Source of the DNA: Neckera pumila
Taxonomy: Eukaryota; Streptophyta; Bryopsida; Hypnales; Neckeraceae
Assembly: GCA_963969595.1 (NCBI GenBank)
Contig: OZ018412.1
Span: 5,024,501 to 5,088,500, forward strand
Reading direction: 5' to 3'
Length of the DNA: 64,000 nucleotides
Notes under the pieces: model-generated
What the model was told of the DNA's origin: nothing
Databases searched by the model: none
Seen by the model: the letters and a program-made list of their open reading frames with translations, nothing else
Position numbers and translations under genes: made by a program
Shown here: one piece after another, positions 25,171-36,759 of the stretch
Position numbering within the stretch: the first letter of the stretch is position 1
Layout of the letters: each line of letters opens with the position of its first letter

Positions 25171-25423
25171 CTCCCTTCATTCCAATAAAACCTTCCAATC
25201 AAAAATAGTGCATGTGCCACTAAAAAGGCTCTATTTAGTGATTTTGATCTTTGACCTTTGATCTTGGATTGTTGAGCAAGTGAAGTAAAATCTTAGAATT
25301 GATTGAGGAGGAATTGATTTCAATTTCATAGCACTTGCTCAACAATCAACGATCAATAAATGGAGCATTTTAGTGGTATACGTACTATGTCTGATTTGAA
25401 GGGTTTTAATGGAATAAAGGGAG
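25171..25423. mobile_element. Stowaway-like MITE, about 253 bp
   Basis: The ends are CTCCCTTCATTCCAATAAAA at 25171 and the complement of CTCCCTTTATTCCATTAAAA at the right. This is close to the classic Stowaway terminus CTCCCTCCGTTCC. The two halves are imperfect inverted repeats almost to the centre (for example TTGTTGAGCAAGTG against CACTTGCTCAACAA), giving a strong hairpin. TA precedes the left end; the right flank is AA, so one side of the TA duplication has probably mutated. Confidence 0.8.
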
Positions 25424-25685
25424 AAATGTAGAAAAATATAAAAGTCAAAACTCACGGGGGCAAACGTGTGGACCATAGATTTTAGGTAAGTTCTCAAATT
25501 TTTAGTTGCTAAGCACAAATCCTACCTACATTCATCTAACATTCATCCAAATTAATCTTATACCTTTCAAACAATCACACTAAATAAATGAATTTGTGTA
25601 TTGAGTCATAATTCAATCTAAACAATAGAAGTTTAGTATTCACAGTTACATTTAATTTTTTTTAATAATTTTAATTTTAATATGG

Positions 25686-25930
25686 GCTCCTTGGATTCCG
25701 AGGAGCCCTTCATTGGTGCCAAGAGAAGGCTCCTTGAATCCAAGGTGCCCTTTATTGGTGCTAAGAAAAGGCTCTTTGAAATTGAGGAGCAATTTTTTAG
25801 TGCCAAAGAACCCTATATCTATATTTGAGGATTATTTAAAGGTCTTTGTTTTTTTGTAAAGGTTCCTTAGAGTCAATGAAGGGCTTTTTGGAGCCCAAGG
25901 AAGGCTCCTCGGATTTTGAAGAGCAGTGCC
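25686..25930. repeat. 42-43 bp tandem repeat with inverted remnant
   Basis: Three copies begin GCTCCTTG/GCTCTTTG at 25686, 25729 and 25771, each containing TTGG(A/C)GCCAAG-like sequence. A partial copy in inverted sense follows near 25860-25930. The copies are diverged, so the array is old. No ORF runs through it. Confidence 0.6.
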
Positions 25931-25990
25931 CTGAATATATATTTTTTTAAGTATATTTTTTTGAAAATAAAATTGAAAAAAAAGAGTAAA

Positions 25991-26916
25991 TTAACCCTAA
26001 ACTACCAAAGTCCCCTCGGGGGACACTTGGGATTTCGAGCAGGCTCGTGCAACTTGAAATTTTGACCTGATTTTTTGAAACTTTTTTCGAAGATAGGAAA
26101 TCACATTAGCTTTCTAAAAATGTAATTTTTTTTTCAATCGGTGCTCGGGAGCAAAAGTAATGCCACCCAAAGTCAAAAAAGCAGGTCGCTGGGCAGGAAA
26201 AAAAAACTTTAAAAAATTGAATTTTTTTTTTCAATTTTTTTCCCTCAAAGATCATGTTTTTGTCTAAATTTGAAGCTTTAATTCATTCTATTTGGACTCA
26301 ATATGAGAAAGTTATGGACAATCTTGTTTTTTGGGCAATCTAAGCATCTACAAAAAGAAAAACTTTTAGAATTCATTTTTGAATGCAATTTTCAAAAACT
26401 TTCAAATTTTTTTTTTGACAAGGTAAAGTTTGTTTGCAAGAACAATCCCACCATTGTGATTTTGAGGTTTTAATTCCACCTAAGAGCTATTAACGATTTA
26501 GTGTTATGTTCAATTTTGGACCTACTTCTACTTAACAATTTTTTTATATGTGAAAATCAAGTTTTGACATTCTGAAATTTTTTTCCCAAACTCTCAATTC
26601 AAATGTGCAACACAAAATTTTTTAACTTTGTGGTGTGTAGTGCAAAAAAATCCACAAATGGCCGTCAAAGTCATCTGAAATTGCAGGGTGCAGTTCCAAA
26701 AAACTTCTTTTTCCAACTTCAAATGCTAATATCTTCCAATCCGTATGGTCAATCTTCATGAAATTCTTACCACATGATCTAAGACAAATGAAGCTTAAGA
26801 TTCTACCGTTAGATTCTTAAAAAAAAAAATTTTTTTGTTTAGGGAGTGATTGCAGCAGAAATGGCTGTTTTCAGTGATTTTGGAGCCAGAAACTGCCTTG
26901 GTATTTTAGGGATTAA
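25991..26916. mobile_element. TTAA-bounded MITE, subfamily II, about 926 bp
   Basis: The left end TTAACCCTAAACTACCAAAG mirrors the right end, whose complement is TTAATCCCTAAAATACCAAGG. The interior shares GATTTTTTGAAACTTTTT, a CAATCGGTGCTCGGGAGC-type block and GCAGG with the elements at 31180, 36760 and 59966. Its termini are the most diverged of the family. Non-coding. Confidence 0.65.
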
Positions 26917-28054
26917 ATTGTAATTCAAATTTTTTTCAAGTTAATAGATGGAAGGTGCCTCTAGCAACAAGAAATTGCTCCTCTAACCCAAGGATCCATT
27001 TGTTCATAAAAAAATTTTGAAATAAAAAGATCTAAAAAAAAATTTATCAAAAAAATGAAAAAAAAATTTTGGAAAAAAATAATTTGATACTTTTTTCTTT
27101 TAAATCACAATTCAAATAATCCTCCAAATTAATAGAAGGAGGAATCCGGTTTACGTCTCTTCTTCCAAGCCGGTTTTCAATACCTCTGTTTTACCTTCAG
27201 AGGGTCCACTAGTTGATCTTTAGAGGGGGTAGGGACTTCACCACTCTTGTTCTCCTACAATTCTAACAAATACAAATAACAACACCCGAGTATTCAAAAG
27301 TTTGCAGCAAGACAAAAAGATCCGGATCTTCACAACTTCCGGATGGCAACTCTGGATAGCAGGTCACTCAGGAATACTTCACTTTCCCTTACTACAACGA
27401 CAAATCTCAGAATCCGGAATAAGTATGTGGGTGTGATCTTTCTAGAGGTTAGATGAATCCTAAGGTTGGCAGATCTTCCGGATAGGTGGGGGCTTCCTTG
27501 GGCGGGCATTTACTTCCGCACGGCTTGACAACCGGACTCGCTTCCCCGCTACTCTGTGATCCGGACTACTCTTCTGGTAATTTAAAGACACTGTGCGCAA
27601 CTCCTAAGTCAACGATTCAACAACATTACAATAGCACACTCTCGACTCAGACCGTATTCTACTAAATCCGGATTCCTCCTCACCCGTCTTTTCCTTCCAA
27701 CACCCAGACCATAGGTCAACACAATCCGGATACACTGATAAAGCCAAAATGTATACCCGAGGGCTCAGATTTTGAAAAGGGAATGAAATACAATTGAATA
27801 TCAACTAGGAGGGAATGAGGGGCAACTAACTTGCCCGCCCTTAAAAACCCAAAACAAAGCCAAAGTCAACACCCTAAAAGCAAAAAAGGGCTCCCTACAA
27901 ACGGGGGCAACCACACCCACCTACCAAGGAAATCCCAAATAAACCGGAAAGTCCTTATCCCTACGTTTCTGGAAACCGGGCCCACGCTTGGAATCCGGTT
28001 CCGGGATAAAACTATCCAAATTCTAATCCACCTCCACAAGTAGTCTTCTTCTAA
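26917..28054. other. Non-coding flank of the gag-like ORFs
   Basis: From about 27.12 kb the composition changes sharply from AT-rich to a sequence studded with TCCGGAT/CCGGA motifs. This continues through the minus-strand ORF set to about 30.6 kb, which suggests one inserted element. No long terminal repeat pair was found by eye. Minus ORF 27804-27604 has no recognisable domain. Confidence 0.4.
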
Positions 28055-30135
28055 CTACTTGGCCACTCGATATTTCTTTGAACTCCCGGCTCCCTGCTTG
28101 GTTGTCGGCTTACCGGAACCCTTCGCTGGCGGCATTTTGGCGGCTCGAGGCGGATTCTGATGGGTCGCAGGAGATGTCTCGTCCTCCTCCGTATCTTCTT
28201 CAGATTCTGAGCTCGACTCAAACTCACCAGACTCGGAGTCTTCAATCTGTTGCTTCACCAACTTTTTGCTTTCCGGTTTCCGCATCTCAGACTTCCGGAG
28301 CTTCAACTGCCTTTCAGGTTCCACCATCTCGAGTTCTTCATCTGGATCCGAGATTTCAGCCTCCACTATTTCCGTCCTTTTGTTCAGCCGGGTTTCCGGC
28401 CTGGGTTCCGGTTTCGTCTCTGGAGCCGGATCTCCTAAGTCAATCAATTGCGTACCCCGTGTTGGTGACTGTTCCGATATATGAGGGAATCTCTCCGGGT
28501 GCTCTCTTGCCGGATTGATCGTCCCCAAACCTTTTAACAAATCTCTCCGGATCGGCAACCTCTGCCCAGCCTTTCCGGACCCCAACGAAGACTTTGAGGA
28601 AAAAGTATTTACCGTGCCCCACTTCGGGAAATGACTCTAGGAAGGCACCCTAGGCATTTTAAACAGGGACTTCAAGCCTGGATCCTCTTGTGTCCCGGAA
28701 GTTCTGGCTCCGTGTTTGCCCGGGGACTCCATGAAAATATCTGGAAGTAGCCCAAAGTCGTCCTTGGCCACATCCAAATGTCCTAGCAGCTGCCTCATAT
28801 CGTCCAAAACGATCTTCATCTTGGCCTCGTAATCGACCAGGACTTGCAGCACTCTGGATCCGGTAACAATGCTGTCGTTCTCGAGTTTCTTCGTGTAAAG
28901 CGCGGACCGGATGATCTGATGTTCCAGTTCTTCTACCAACACCTTCAAATCCCTGACTAGCTTCAGGGCATCCGTCTCCTTCTTCCGGGCTGAGATCGAC
29001 TGCCCCTCCGTCCAGTAGAACTTGTTCTTGTAGTGATCTCGCTCCACCTTAAGCATCTCGATCTGCTTGGCCTTCTCTTGGAGTAGTGCTGGATTGGGTC
29101 TCTTCCGGAGTTCGTTGAAGATCTGATCCGTCTCAACATTTAACTCTCTGGCGACGCCCGTGATGACCTCTGCCATCTCGGCGTGCATCTTCCGACATTG
29201 CACCATCCATCGGGTTCCGGCCTCATAGAAGTCGGATACATCAGAAGATTCCGGTGAAGGCTGGGTCAGGGACGAATTCGGTTCCGGCACGTCCAGACTC
29301 GTTCTTCGTGCGTTCGGATTGGTGGTCTTCTGTTGCTTCTTCTTCTCCAGCGGCTTCGATTCCGGATCCTCCTCATCCTCTTCTTCTCCAGCGGCTTTGG
29401 TTCCGGATCCTCCTCTTCCTCTTCTTCTTCTAGTGCCGCTTTTCTCGTCGATTTCAACTCTTCTATGAATCCGTACTTCAGGATCTGCATTCCGGTCTCA
29501 TAGGCAACTTGTTCCTGCGGGGTTATGAAATCAAAATGATGATACATGTGGAACAAGTAAGTGCTGAGCGGACTCTGCTTGGCCTTGTCGATAGCCACTG
29601 CCATCTTCTTGACCTTCTGGTGGATTATGGTCGCCCAGTTCACGACCCGGCCTTTGAGTGCTCCGAAAATCGTATTCGCCACCGTAACCGTAACCTTGGT
29701 TGGCTTTTCTGGATAGACGATGGGAATCAGGAAATTCAGTAATCACCTATAGCGCTCATCGATACAGTCACTAACGGTGAAACCCTCCTTATGGTGCGAC
29801 GATTTCTTGAACTTGTCTTCATAAAACTTATCCGTCCGGGTTGCATTTCCGGATCTGGACTGCTTCAACCCGTAAGTTTCCGCCCACATCCCTTCCATCC
29901 AAGAGGCCAACCGACCCCTTGGCGTCGCCTTGAACTGGTTTGGCGTCCCCATAACCAGCTCACGAAGAAAATCTTCACTCTTAACTGTCCAGGGTTGCCG
30001 GATGAACCTGATACACCCTAGTTTGAAGAGATCTTCCTCTAACTCTAAGCGCCCAGCGGAGTCCGATGGAATGACTGGGTACAGGAGCTTGACAGAAGGA
30101 ATAGTCTTCTGCCCTTGCACCGATGATCCCGCCAT
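28055..30135 (-). pseudogene. Decayed gag-like ORF set of an unclassified plant mobile element
   Basis: Minus-strand coding sequence broken into several frames. The first segment starts at 30135 (N-terminal MAGSSVQGQK) and continues in the same frame to 29266, with one in-frame TGA at 29745-29743. The frame then shifts to the ORF at 29290-28637 at a 41-bp tandem duplication (29341-29422). That ORF is helical, with a predicted coiled coil (heptad-like QIEMLKVERDHYKNKF), and is followed by 28622-28440 and 28585-28055 in competing frames. The C-terminal part is acidic, then Lys/Ser-rich. No protease, reverse transcriptase, integrase or zinc knuckle was found. I do not recognise the family. A gag or transposon-carried accessory protein is the best guess, based on decay state and repeat-rich context. 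Confidence 0.5.
29341..29422. repeat. 41-bp tandem duplication causing a frameshift
   Basis: Two adjacent copies of TCTTCTCCAGCGGCTT(C/T)G... with period 41. Because 41 is not a multiple of three, the duplication moves the reading frame exactly where the minus-strand ORF changes frame. Both copies encode a Glu/Pro-rich stretch. Confidence 0.8.
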
Positions 30136-31179
30136 CTTCTTGACCTACAATCTGGTGCAATCAACACCCTCCTTTCCTTCTCTCCCTATCCGGCCTAACT
30201 CACCACTCTTTCACTCTTCTAAAAAAAACGCGCTCCCAAACCTGCAAGCACACACACCTCCTCGAGCGGAAGAAAGAGGGAGAAAAACAAAAGGCCCATC
30301 TGCTTAAGTACCCGGCCAGTGATCGACACCCGTTGGTTTGGCCATTTAATGCGCCGCCATTTGCAAACGGATCCCTAGTTTTCATAGGCTGCACCCCTAA
30401 TTCGTAGGTTGCCTGAATCCGGATCCCATTCTAGTTTCCGGATTTTGGCCAAAGTCCATTTCTTACCTATTCTACAAGTTTTTGCAAGCCGGAACTTCCT
30501 GACTACCTAGTTTCTACTAAATGTTTCGGTTTGCGCCTTCACTACTACAAATTTTTGAAAATATTTACGGAATTGATCCTAAACTAATCCGGATTTCTAA
30601 ATATTGACATTGCGTGTTCCCACAAAAGTAATATATTTAATGCGTAGCAAACCAAGCTCCAATCGTTAGGCATTATTTAAATTTTACAACGGAAATCCTA
30701 AACAATGGTCCCTTCTCATTGGCCATTACAAACCACAATTCATATGCACTCCATTTAAGTCCCCTCTAAAAACATAGAGTACGAAGATAAAAAAAAATTT
30801 AGAAGAAGTCTTATACAAGGGACCATTTGTACAATCAAAGACTATTTTGGCTAAAAATTATTACTTAAAATTTATAAGGTGAATCGTAAACAATGGTCCC
30901 TTGTCATTCACCATTAGAAACAACAATTCATCCACAATGGAATTTAGTCGATGTTAAAAAGTGTGAATTACAGAGTCTAATACAAAAAATTTACAAGTTC
31001 AATATGAATTCCAATTTTAAAATCCATGAGTATTTAGTGTAGACATCATTTGTTAAAATTTAATACAGGAATCTCCAAAAACTTGCCCTCATTCTTTAAT
31101 CTTATGGGAGTTTTAGGGTCTAGGGTCTAGGGTCTAGGGTTTAGGGTTTACAATTTGGGGTTTTGGTATACTAGGCGTT
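30136..31179. other. Non-coding region with a TAGGGT repeat
   Basis: No gene recognised. Two related blocks containing CAATGGTCCCTT(C/G)TCATT occur near 30703 and 30891, each followed by ...ACAATTCAT. They indicate a diverged direct duplication of roughly 190 bp. Confidence 0.5.
31114..31149. repeat. Telomere-like TAGGGTC/TAGGGTT heptamer array
   Basis: Three TAGGGTC units followed by two TAGGGTT units. The plant telomere unit is TTTAGGG, so the last two are canonical and the first three carry a C variant. It abuts a TTAA element. This is an interstitial repeat, not a chromosome end, because unique sequence continues on both sides. Confidence 0.8.
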
Positions 31180-32119
31180 TTAACCCCTAAAGGACCATTG
31201 TCCCTTTGGGAGACAAATGCGTTTTTGGGCAGGTATCTATGGGGCCTATGGGCTGAAATTTTCTGTGGATTTTTTGAAACTTCTAAAAAGGTAGAAAATC
31301 TGATTACCTTCGTGGGAATATAACTTTTTTCACAATTGGTGCCTGTGAACAAAAGTTATGATCAAATAAGCTCAAAATAGGGGACGGCGGGCAGCCCTGG
31401 CAGCAAAAAATAATGGACAAAAATCTGAATTTTTTTTTTTATATTTTCTTCTCATAGATTATATTTTTACCTATTTGGAAAGCTTTGAGTCATTTCACTT
31501 GGATTTGTTGTGAGAAAGTTATGGACATTCTTGTTTTCTGGGCAATTACAGCATCTTCTTCAATAAAATAACTTCTAGGATGCATTTATGAATGCAATTT
31601 TTCAAATTTTTTTTTTTTTCCCCATGCTTTATATTACTTGTTAGAAAAATTTCACCATTGGAATTAGTGCATTTTAATTCCATTCAAAATACATGAATGG
31701 TTTAGATTTTCCTTCTATCTCGTATCTAATTCTATTTAACATTTTTTTAAAGAACGATAATTAAGTGTTTTTGAGTTTTGTTTTTTTCCTAGACTCTCAA
31801 TGCAATTCCCCACTAAAAAAATTTAAACCTCAGAACTATGTAGTGCAAAAGTTTTAAGTTAAAAATGTTCAAAGTCAAAAAATCTAGTCCCGCAATGTGC
31901 TGAAAAACTTGTTTTCTTCACTTTAAATGCAGATATCTTGCAATTTGTGCGGTCAAAAATTCTGAATTTTTTTCCACACATTCTTATACTACTTAGGTGT
32001 AACATCCTATGGTTAGATGAGAAAAAAAAACATTTTTCAAATTTTTTAACTTTTTACTATAGAAATGGCATTTTGAGTTTTTTTTGGCACTAAAAGGGCC
32101 TTGGTCCTTTAGGGGTTAA
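31180..32119. mobile_element. TTAA-bounded MITE, subfamily II, 940 bp (best-preserved copy)
   Basis: Perfect 17-bp ends: TTAACCCCTAAAGGACC at 31180 and GGTCCTTTAGGGGTTAA ending at 32119. TTAA at both ends fits piggyBac-type insertion. The interior has no ORF of note. It includes GATTTTTTGAAACTT, ACAATTGGTGCCTGTGAAC, ATGGACATTCTTGTTTTCTGG and other blocks shared with the copies at 25991, 36760 and 58354. Confidence 0.82.
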
Positions 32120-32254
32120 AATGAGAGGACAGAAAATTGTTAAACATTTCCACATGAATTGTCACATTGGATGCTTCTTGCATTGAATGGCATCTGTGGG
32201 TATATAGAAGAAATCTTTTCCGGAATCCAATGTTCAAAGAATAATTTCAACATT

Positions 32255-32605
32255 ACTTCCACGGCGAACGGAAGATGTCGGACGGAAACATCGGTCAAGA
32301 GGGCGGACGGAGAACGCGGACGGAGAAGGCGGACGGAAATGGGTGGACGGACTAGGCGGTCTGATCCAGATGCACATGGCGGACGCTGCAGCGGTCGGAC
32401 GGAGCCGAAGCGGATGCCGTGGTGTGGAGGGTGCCGAAGTGGACGCGCAGCCGGTTGGCCGTCCCCAAAGCGGACGGGAAGGCGGTCGGACGTTGCGGAG
32501 GCGGACGGCGGAGGTCCGGCAAGCGGGCAGCACGTTCGAGGCACGTCCGTATTGGCCGTTCGCCGGTCCGGCGCCGGACCGCTTCTAGGTCTGGGCGGAT
32601 GGGTA
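32255..32605 (+). repeat. Left GGACGG-rich array
   Basis: A dense, irregular cluster of GCGGACGG and GGTCGGACG motifs in otherwise AT-rich surroundings, ending about 250 bp before the start of the RING-protein gene. Local GC content is very high. Long ORFs here on both strands are by-products of the composition. Confidence 0.75.
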
Positions 32606-32850
32606 TAAGGGCGAACGGTCGCTTTCATTTTCTTCACTTCTTCTCTCCGGCTCTTTGTTGTGAGCCAAGTCGGATGCTCTGTTGTTTCCACGTATTTAGC
32701 ATGGTGCTGACTGCGCCTACTTGGTGGAGAGAAGGGGTCCAATTCTTATTACGGCAAATCTTTGACGATTTTGTGTACAAACACCGGTGTCAAGACTACA
32801 CGTGCAGAGATTATTTCATTGCAAGTAATTAAAAATTCAAGTTCTCGGTC

Positions 32851-35828
32851 ATGGCCGTTGAGGGTGTTGCAGGTACTGATGGGATGACTTCAAGAGGTGA
32901 CCAAAAGAAAAAGGATAAAGTGAAGGGGGTCGCACATGGGCTTCACTATGAGATTTTAGATGATCCTAACATCCTGGCGGAGAGCGGTTGGGAGGAAGAG
33001 GAAGTAGCATATTGGAACTTCCGATTGTGCAAGAAATATGTAAAAATGTACCACATCAACAAGTTGTGGCCTCGGAGTGCACACGAATGTCAAACAAAGG
33101 ATTTTTGTGTTAAGCCGAAGACTTGCACAAGTCCGCACTTTGTCCATCGGTCGGATGAAGTGTGGAAGGCCCTATTTTCGGACAAGTCAATGAGTAAGGG
33201 GTACATAAACTACAGCCTGGCCTCCATGGTGTATGCAGAACTCTAATTGGCGCGGAAGGTGGACTGGAGCACGTTTCCAACGAGAAAAAAGAATCCACTT
33301 TTGCTTCTTGCCGGCCAGAAGGATATTCCCAATTTGTGGGTGAAGGAGGCTGAACTCGTTGAAGCAACAAAACTAAACAATGCTTCCTTTGCAGTTGTAC
33401 ACGAAAAGGAGGTCATGCCTTCCACAACATTTTCTATATCTCCACCAAATGAAGTTACCAGCATGGGTGAGCCAAGCATTGTTCCTAACAAATGGGACCT
33501 TGTAAAAGCATGTGGTGGCCCTTCTTCGTCAGGAAAAGAAGTCACTGAAGAACAATTAGCGAAGACCGATGTTACAATTACAAAGATTCTAGACAGTGGT
33601 GTTCTAGATCCCTTGAAATTTGTAGGTGTTTATCGCGGTGAAGTGGATACACCCGAAACGCCACAAAGCCCAACACAGAGTCCGATCATTCAAGAGCAAC
33701 CGTTAGGAACCAACGTGGAGCAGCCCAACAACCTGGACACGGAGCCTACCATGGGGGAAGATGAGGTGCGGAAGAAGTTTCTGCACGTGGCGTTTCACTT
33801 GTCATCCATAAACGTGCCGGTAAGGGAGGCAAATAAGGTTATGAAATATGCGCAGGGACTGGACAACTTCCTTCAGCTCTCTTCCAAGTGGAGAATATTT
33901 GAAAGACGGCGGATAGATTGTAGACAGCAGTCCAGCCCCACCAAGGCGGGCTCTAGCTATACGCCACCTCTACCAGCATGTAACTTGGGAGAAATGCCGG
34001 AACTTGCTTTGGCATTGTCATGTGGTGCGAATTGGCTCGTTGAACTTGGTCCAGTGATTACGGACCTCGCCAATGACACAGCAGCTGTTGCTCCTGAACT
34101 GGTGAAAGGTGCCCAGGTTTTTTTGCATTTCCCGACCAAATAATGCCAATTTTCAAGTCCGCAATTGAATTAGAGGAAAATTATCAGGATGTGCGGAGAG
34201 AGTGCGATGCCTTGGAACGGCAGGTGATAACTTTGAAGGATCAGAACAGAAGATTGAAGGCCCTATACAATGGAAGACAGTTTTCCCAGCCAACTCAAGA
34301 GAGCGATCAATTGTCTCTTCCTTTAGACAAGGGCAAAGGAGTTGATGCACCCGACACATTTACGATGCATAATGGTAAAGGGTGGGAGCAGCTGGAAAAA
34401 GAATTAGTGGAAGCAAATCATAGAAATGACGTTCTTCAGTCCAGGTTGGAACAAATGGAACGAATGGAGGAGGTCATCGATGAGTGCAAGCCTCAGAGCG
34501 GATCGGAGTCTCGATGGCTGGGATGGATACAACAACTCCAAGACAAACCCTTATTAGTATCCCGAGCAATGAATGGGCTTTTTAGACTTGCAAAGAATTC
34601 GGAACACAAATGCAAGATCGTGGAGGGTTTCTTGAAGAGGTTGAAGAACGAGTTGGAGCAACATCCATGGCGGTCTACAAAAATTACATCATGGAGAAAC
34701 ATGGAGGCTATGTTCGAGCGACTAAACCGCACAGAAAAAGGAGGGGAGAAAGACATCAATAGGGCCTTGGAACTAGAGGAGGGATGGGTCCTTTACCAAA
34801 CACTCTCAGCACACATCAACAAGAAGGACAAGACACCAGTGCATGGCTTTGATGGAGGTCATGAAATGTTGAAGGGTGTTTGTGCCATTTGTCAAGAAAG
34901 TTTTGGCCTTGAAGGAGCCATAAGTATGGGCCACTGTCACCACACTTTCCACGTCACTTGCATCATTACAGCATCACATTTTAGCTCAATCTGTGCACAA
35001 TGCCGTTCTCCTTTGAGCCCTAAGTTCTATGAATTGTTTTGTCTCCTGGAGGTTATGCCTCCCGGCCATGAATACAATAGATGGACCCTTCCACTAGACC
35101 AAGCGCCTTACAAATTTCAGAATTACCACCATTGAGGGAAAACATTGAATTGGGATCCAACAGAACAGAGACATGCTTTATACAATGAGTCAACTGTACC
35201 GGTGGATTCTTTCATGTGGATGACCCAAAACAGAAAGGTCAAGTTACAGGCCTGTTCAATTGAAGATCTTGAGGCTCGTGAATTGTTCTGTCGCAACATG
35301 GGAGGGCATTGGAGCGTGCAACGTGACAAATTCTTTCGCTTTCCAGAGAAGCAAGTGCAGAAAGGAAAAGATGACCAATGGGTAGAGGTGGAGGCTTCAA
35401 AAGAATTCAGCAATCAATATGCGGCATATAACCATATTTTGATAGGTAGAGCCCTCTTCTTGTCGAAGTTGGAAGAAGCTGCAGAAGTTTGTTTTCTTGT
35501 GGACGTAGATGTAGAATCAAACACTGAAGACCATTTAGTAGAGGTGGCTGGGATGTTTGACAAGAGGATCGGCGACATCATAGCTCAGTGGAGAACGTTC
35601 CTATTGGAAGGAGAGACCCAAGGTACTGCGTTGCAAATCAAAAGTGATGTCGAAGTGGTGAACGAGTTGCTATTAAAGGTGGACTCTGCTTTAAGAGCTT
35701 TGAAGTTGAAGTCAGTGGACTTAATTCCTAAACAAAATAAGAAACGGAAGGCGGAAGATGACAATGATTATTCTCCGGAAGCAGCACGAGAATTTGCCGT
35801 TATTGATCGGCAGACCAAATCCATATGA
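32851..35828 (+). pseudogene. Decayed coiled-coil/RING-H2 protein, possibly transposon-borne
   Basis: Coding sequence from ATG 32851, interrupted by TAA at 33244-33246 (same frame resumes), a frame change at 34141-34145 where TAA and ATG overlap (TAATG), and a TGA at 35133-35135 (same frame resumes to 35828). Segments are 131, 298, 330 and 227 residues. The N-terminal part (Y-E-I-L-D-D-P-N...W-N-F-R-L-C) is unrecognised. The third segment has a coiled coil (residues about 15-45) and a canonical RING-H2: C247-X2-C250-X14-C265-X-H267-X2-H270-X2-C273-X10-C284-X2-C287. All eight zinc ligands survive. RING-H2 proteins usually act as E3 ubiquitin ligases. It lies upstream of a hAT transposase in the same orientation, and both are flanked by the same type of array. 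Whether it is an accessory gene of the element or a captured host gene is open. Confidence 0.6.
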
Positions 35829-36136
35829 CACCCGGGTGTCGAAAGTCCCGGGGCCGTGGCTCGCCGAGAAAGTCTGAGAAGCGCCGCTAAAGGAGGGCAA
35901 CGCACCAACGAAGGGCCGTCTCGTATTTTGGAATAGGGTACCAATGATAGATTGAAATAGACATGGACATATAGGTCTATTACAAATTTACGATTATGGC
36001 ACTCTATGGATAGTTGTTTGGATGCTAGGAGGAGTGAGTACTAGTAAATGACTATGCGTACAATATGTTTTGACTTTTGACTGGCTTCTAATATGTATGT
36101 ATCTATGCTTTTTTTTATATATCTATATCTATATCT

Positions 36137-36139
<3 letters not shown>

Positions 36140-36182
<43 letters not shown>
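36140..36182. repeat. (CT)n microsatellite
   Basis: About 20 CT units with one TTT interruption, preceded by a TATATC-rich tract from about 36115. Confidence 0.95.
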
Positions 36183-36759
36183 ATTTACGTACAATACTTG
36201 TTGATGTCTTTTCAATATCTATTATTTTGGATTCCATATTATGGCAATTGTGATTTGTGCCAATTATCTTGGCTATATAACAAGTATATCATTTAAACCT
36301 ATGAGGATTTTGCTCCATTGGGAAATGGTGAGACTTCCTTTTCATTTGAACATGACCTTCTCAATTGTGTTGAAAAACAAACCTCATATTGTGATTAATT
36401 GGAACTTTGAATTGTATATGACTATGAAAATTCCAATGTGTGTTTAAGCAAAGAAAGACTATATAAAAGTTTAAAGTACGGCAAGCAGTACATTTAAATC
36501 CATGGCCAAAATGTAGTGCATTATCCATTTATAAAAATTTCTGTCATTATGTGAATGAAAAAGGCCTTGCCCTATATTTTAGATAATGAATAATTCATTA
36601 GCCATAAAATAAGTGCATGTGGGTGTGGGGACAAGAAATGTAGAAGTTTTCAAATATGGTACGCGTAACTCTGAAAATCAATGGCGACATTCAATTCGTC
36701 ACGCATTTTCTATATTCCCTAAATGTCCAAGGACTTCCTTAAATTTTTGGGAGTTTACT

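Noticed and set aside
27120..30600. LTR retrotransposon with recognisable LTRs
   Set aside because: The CCGGAT-rich block looks like one insertion, but no matching direct repeats were found at its two ends and no polymerase domains are present.
32140..32742. Pro/Arg-rich 200-residue minus ORF and overlapping plus ORFs
   Set aside because: Composition by-product of the GGACGG array; no domain and no conserved pattern.
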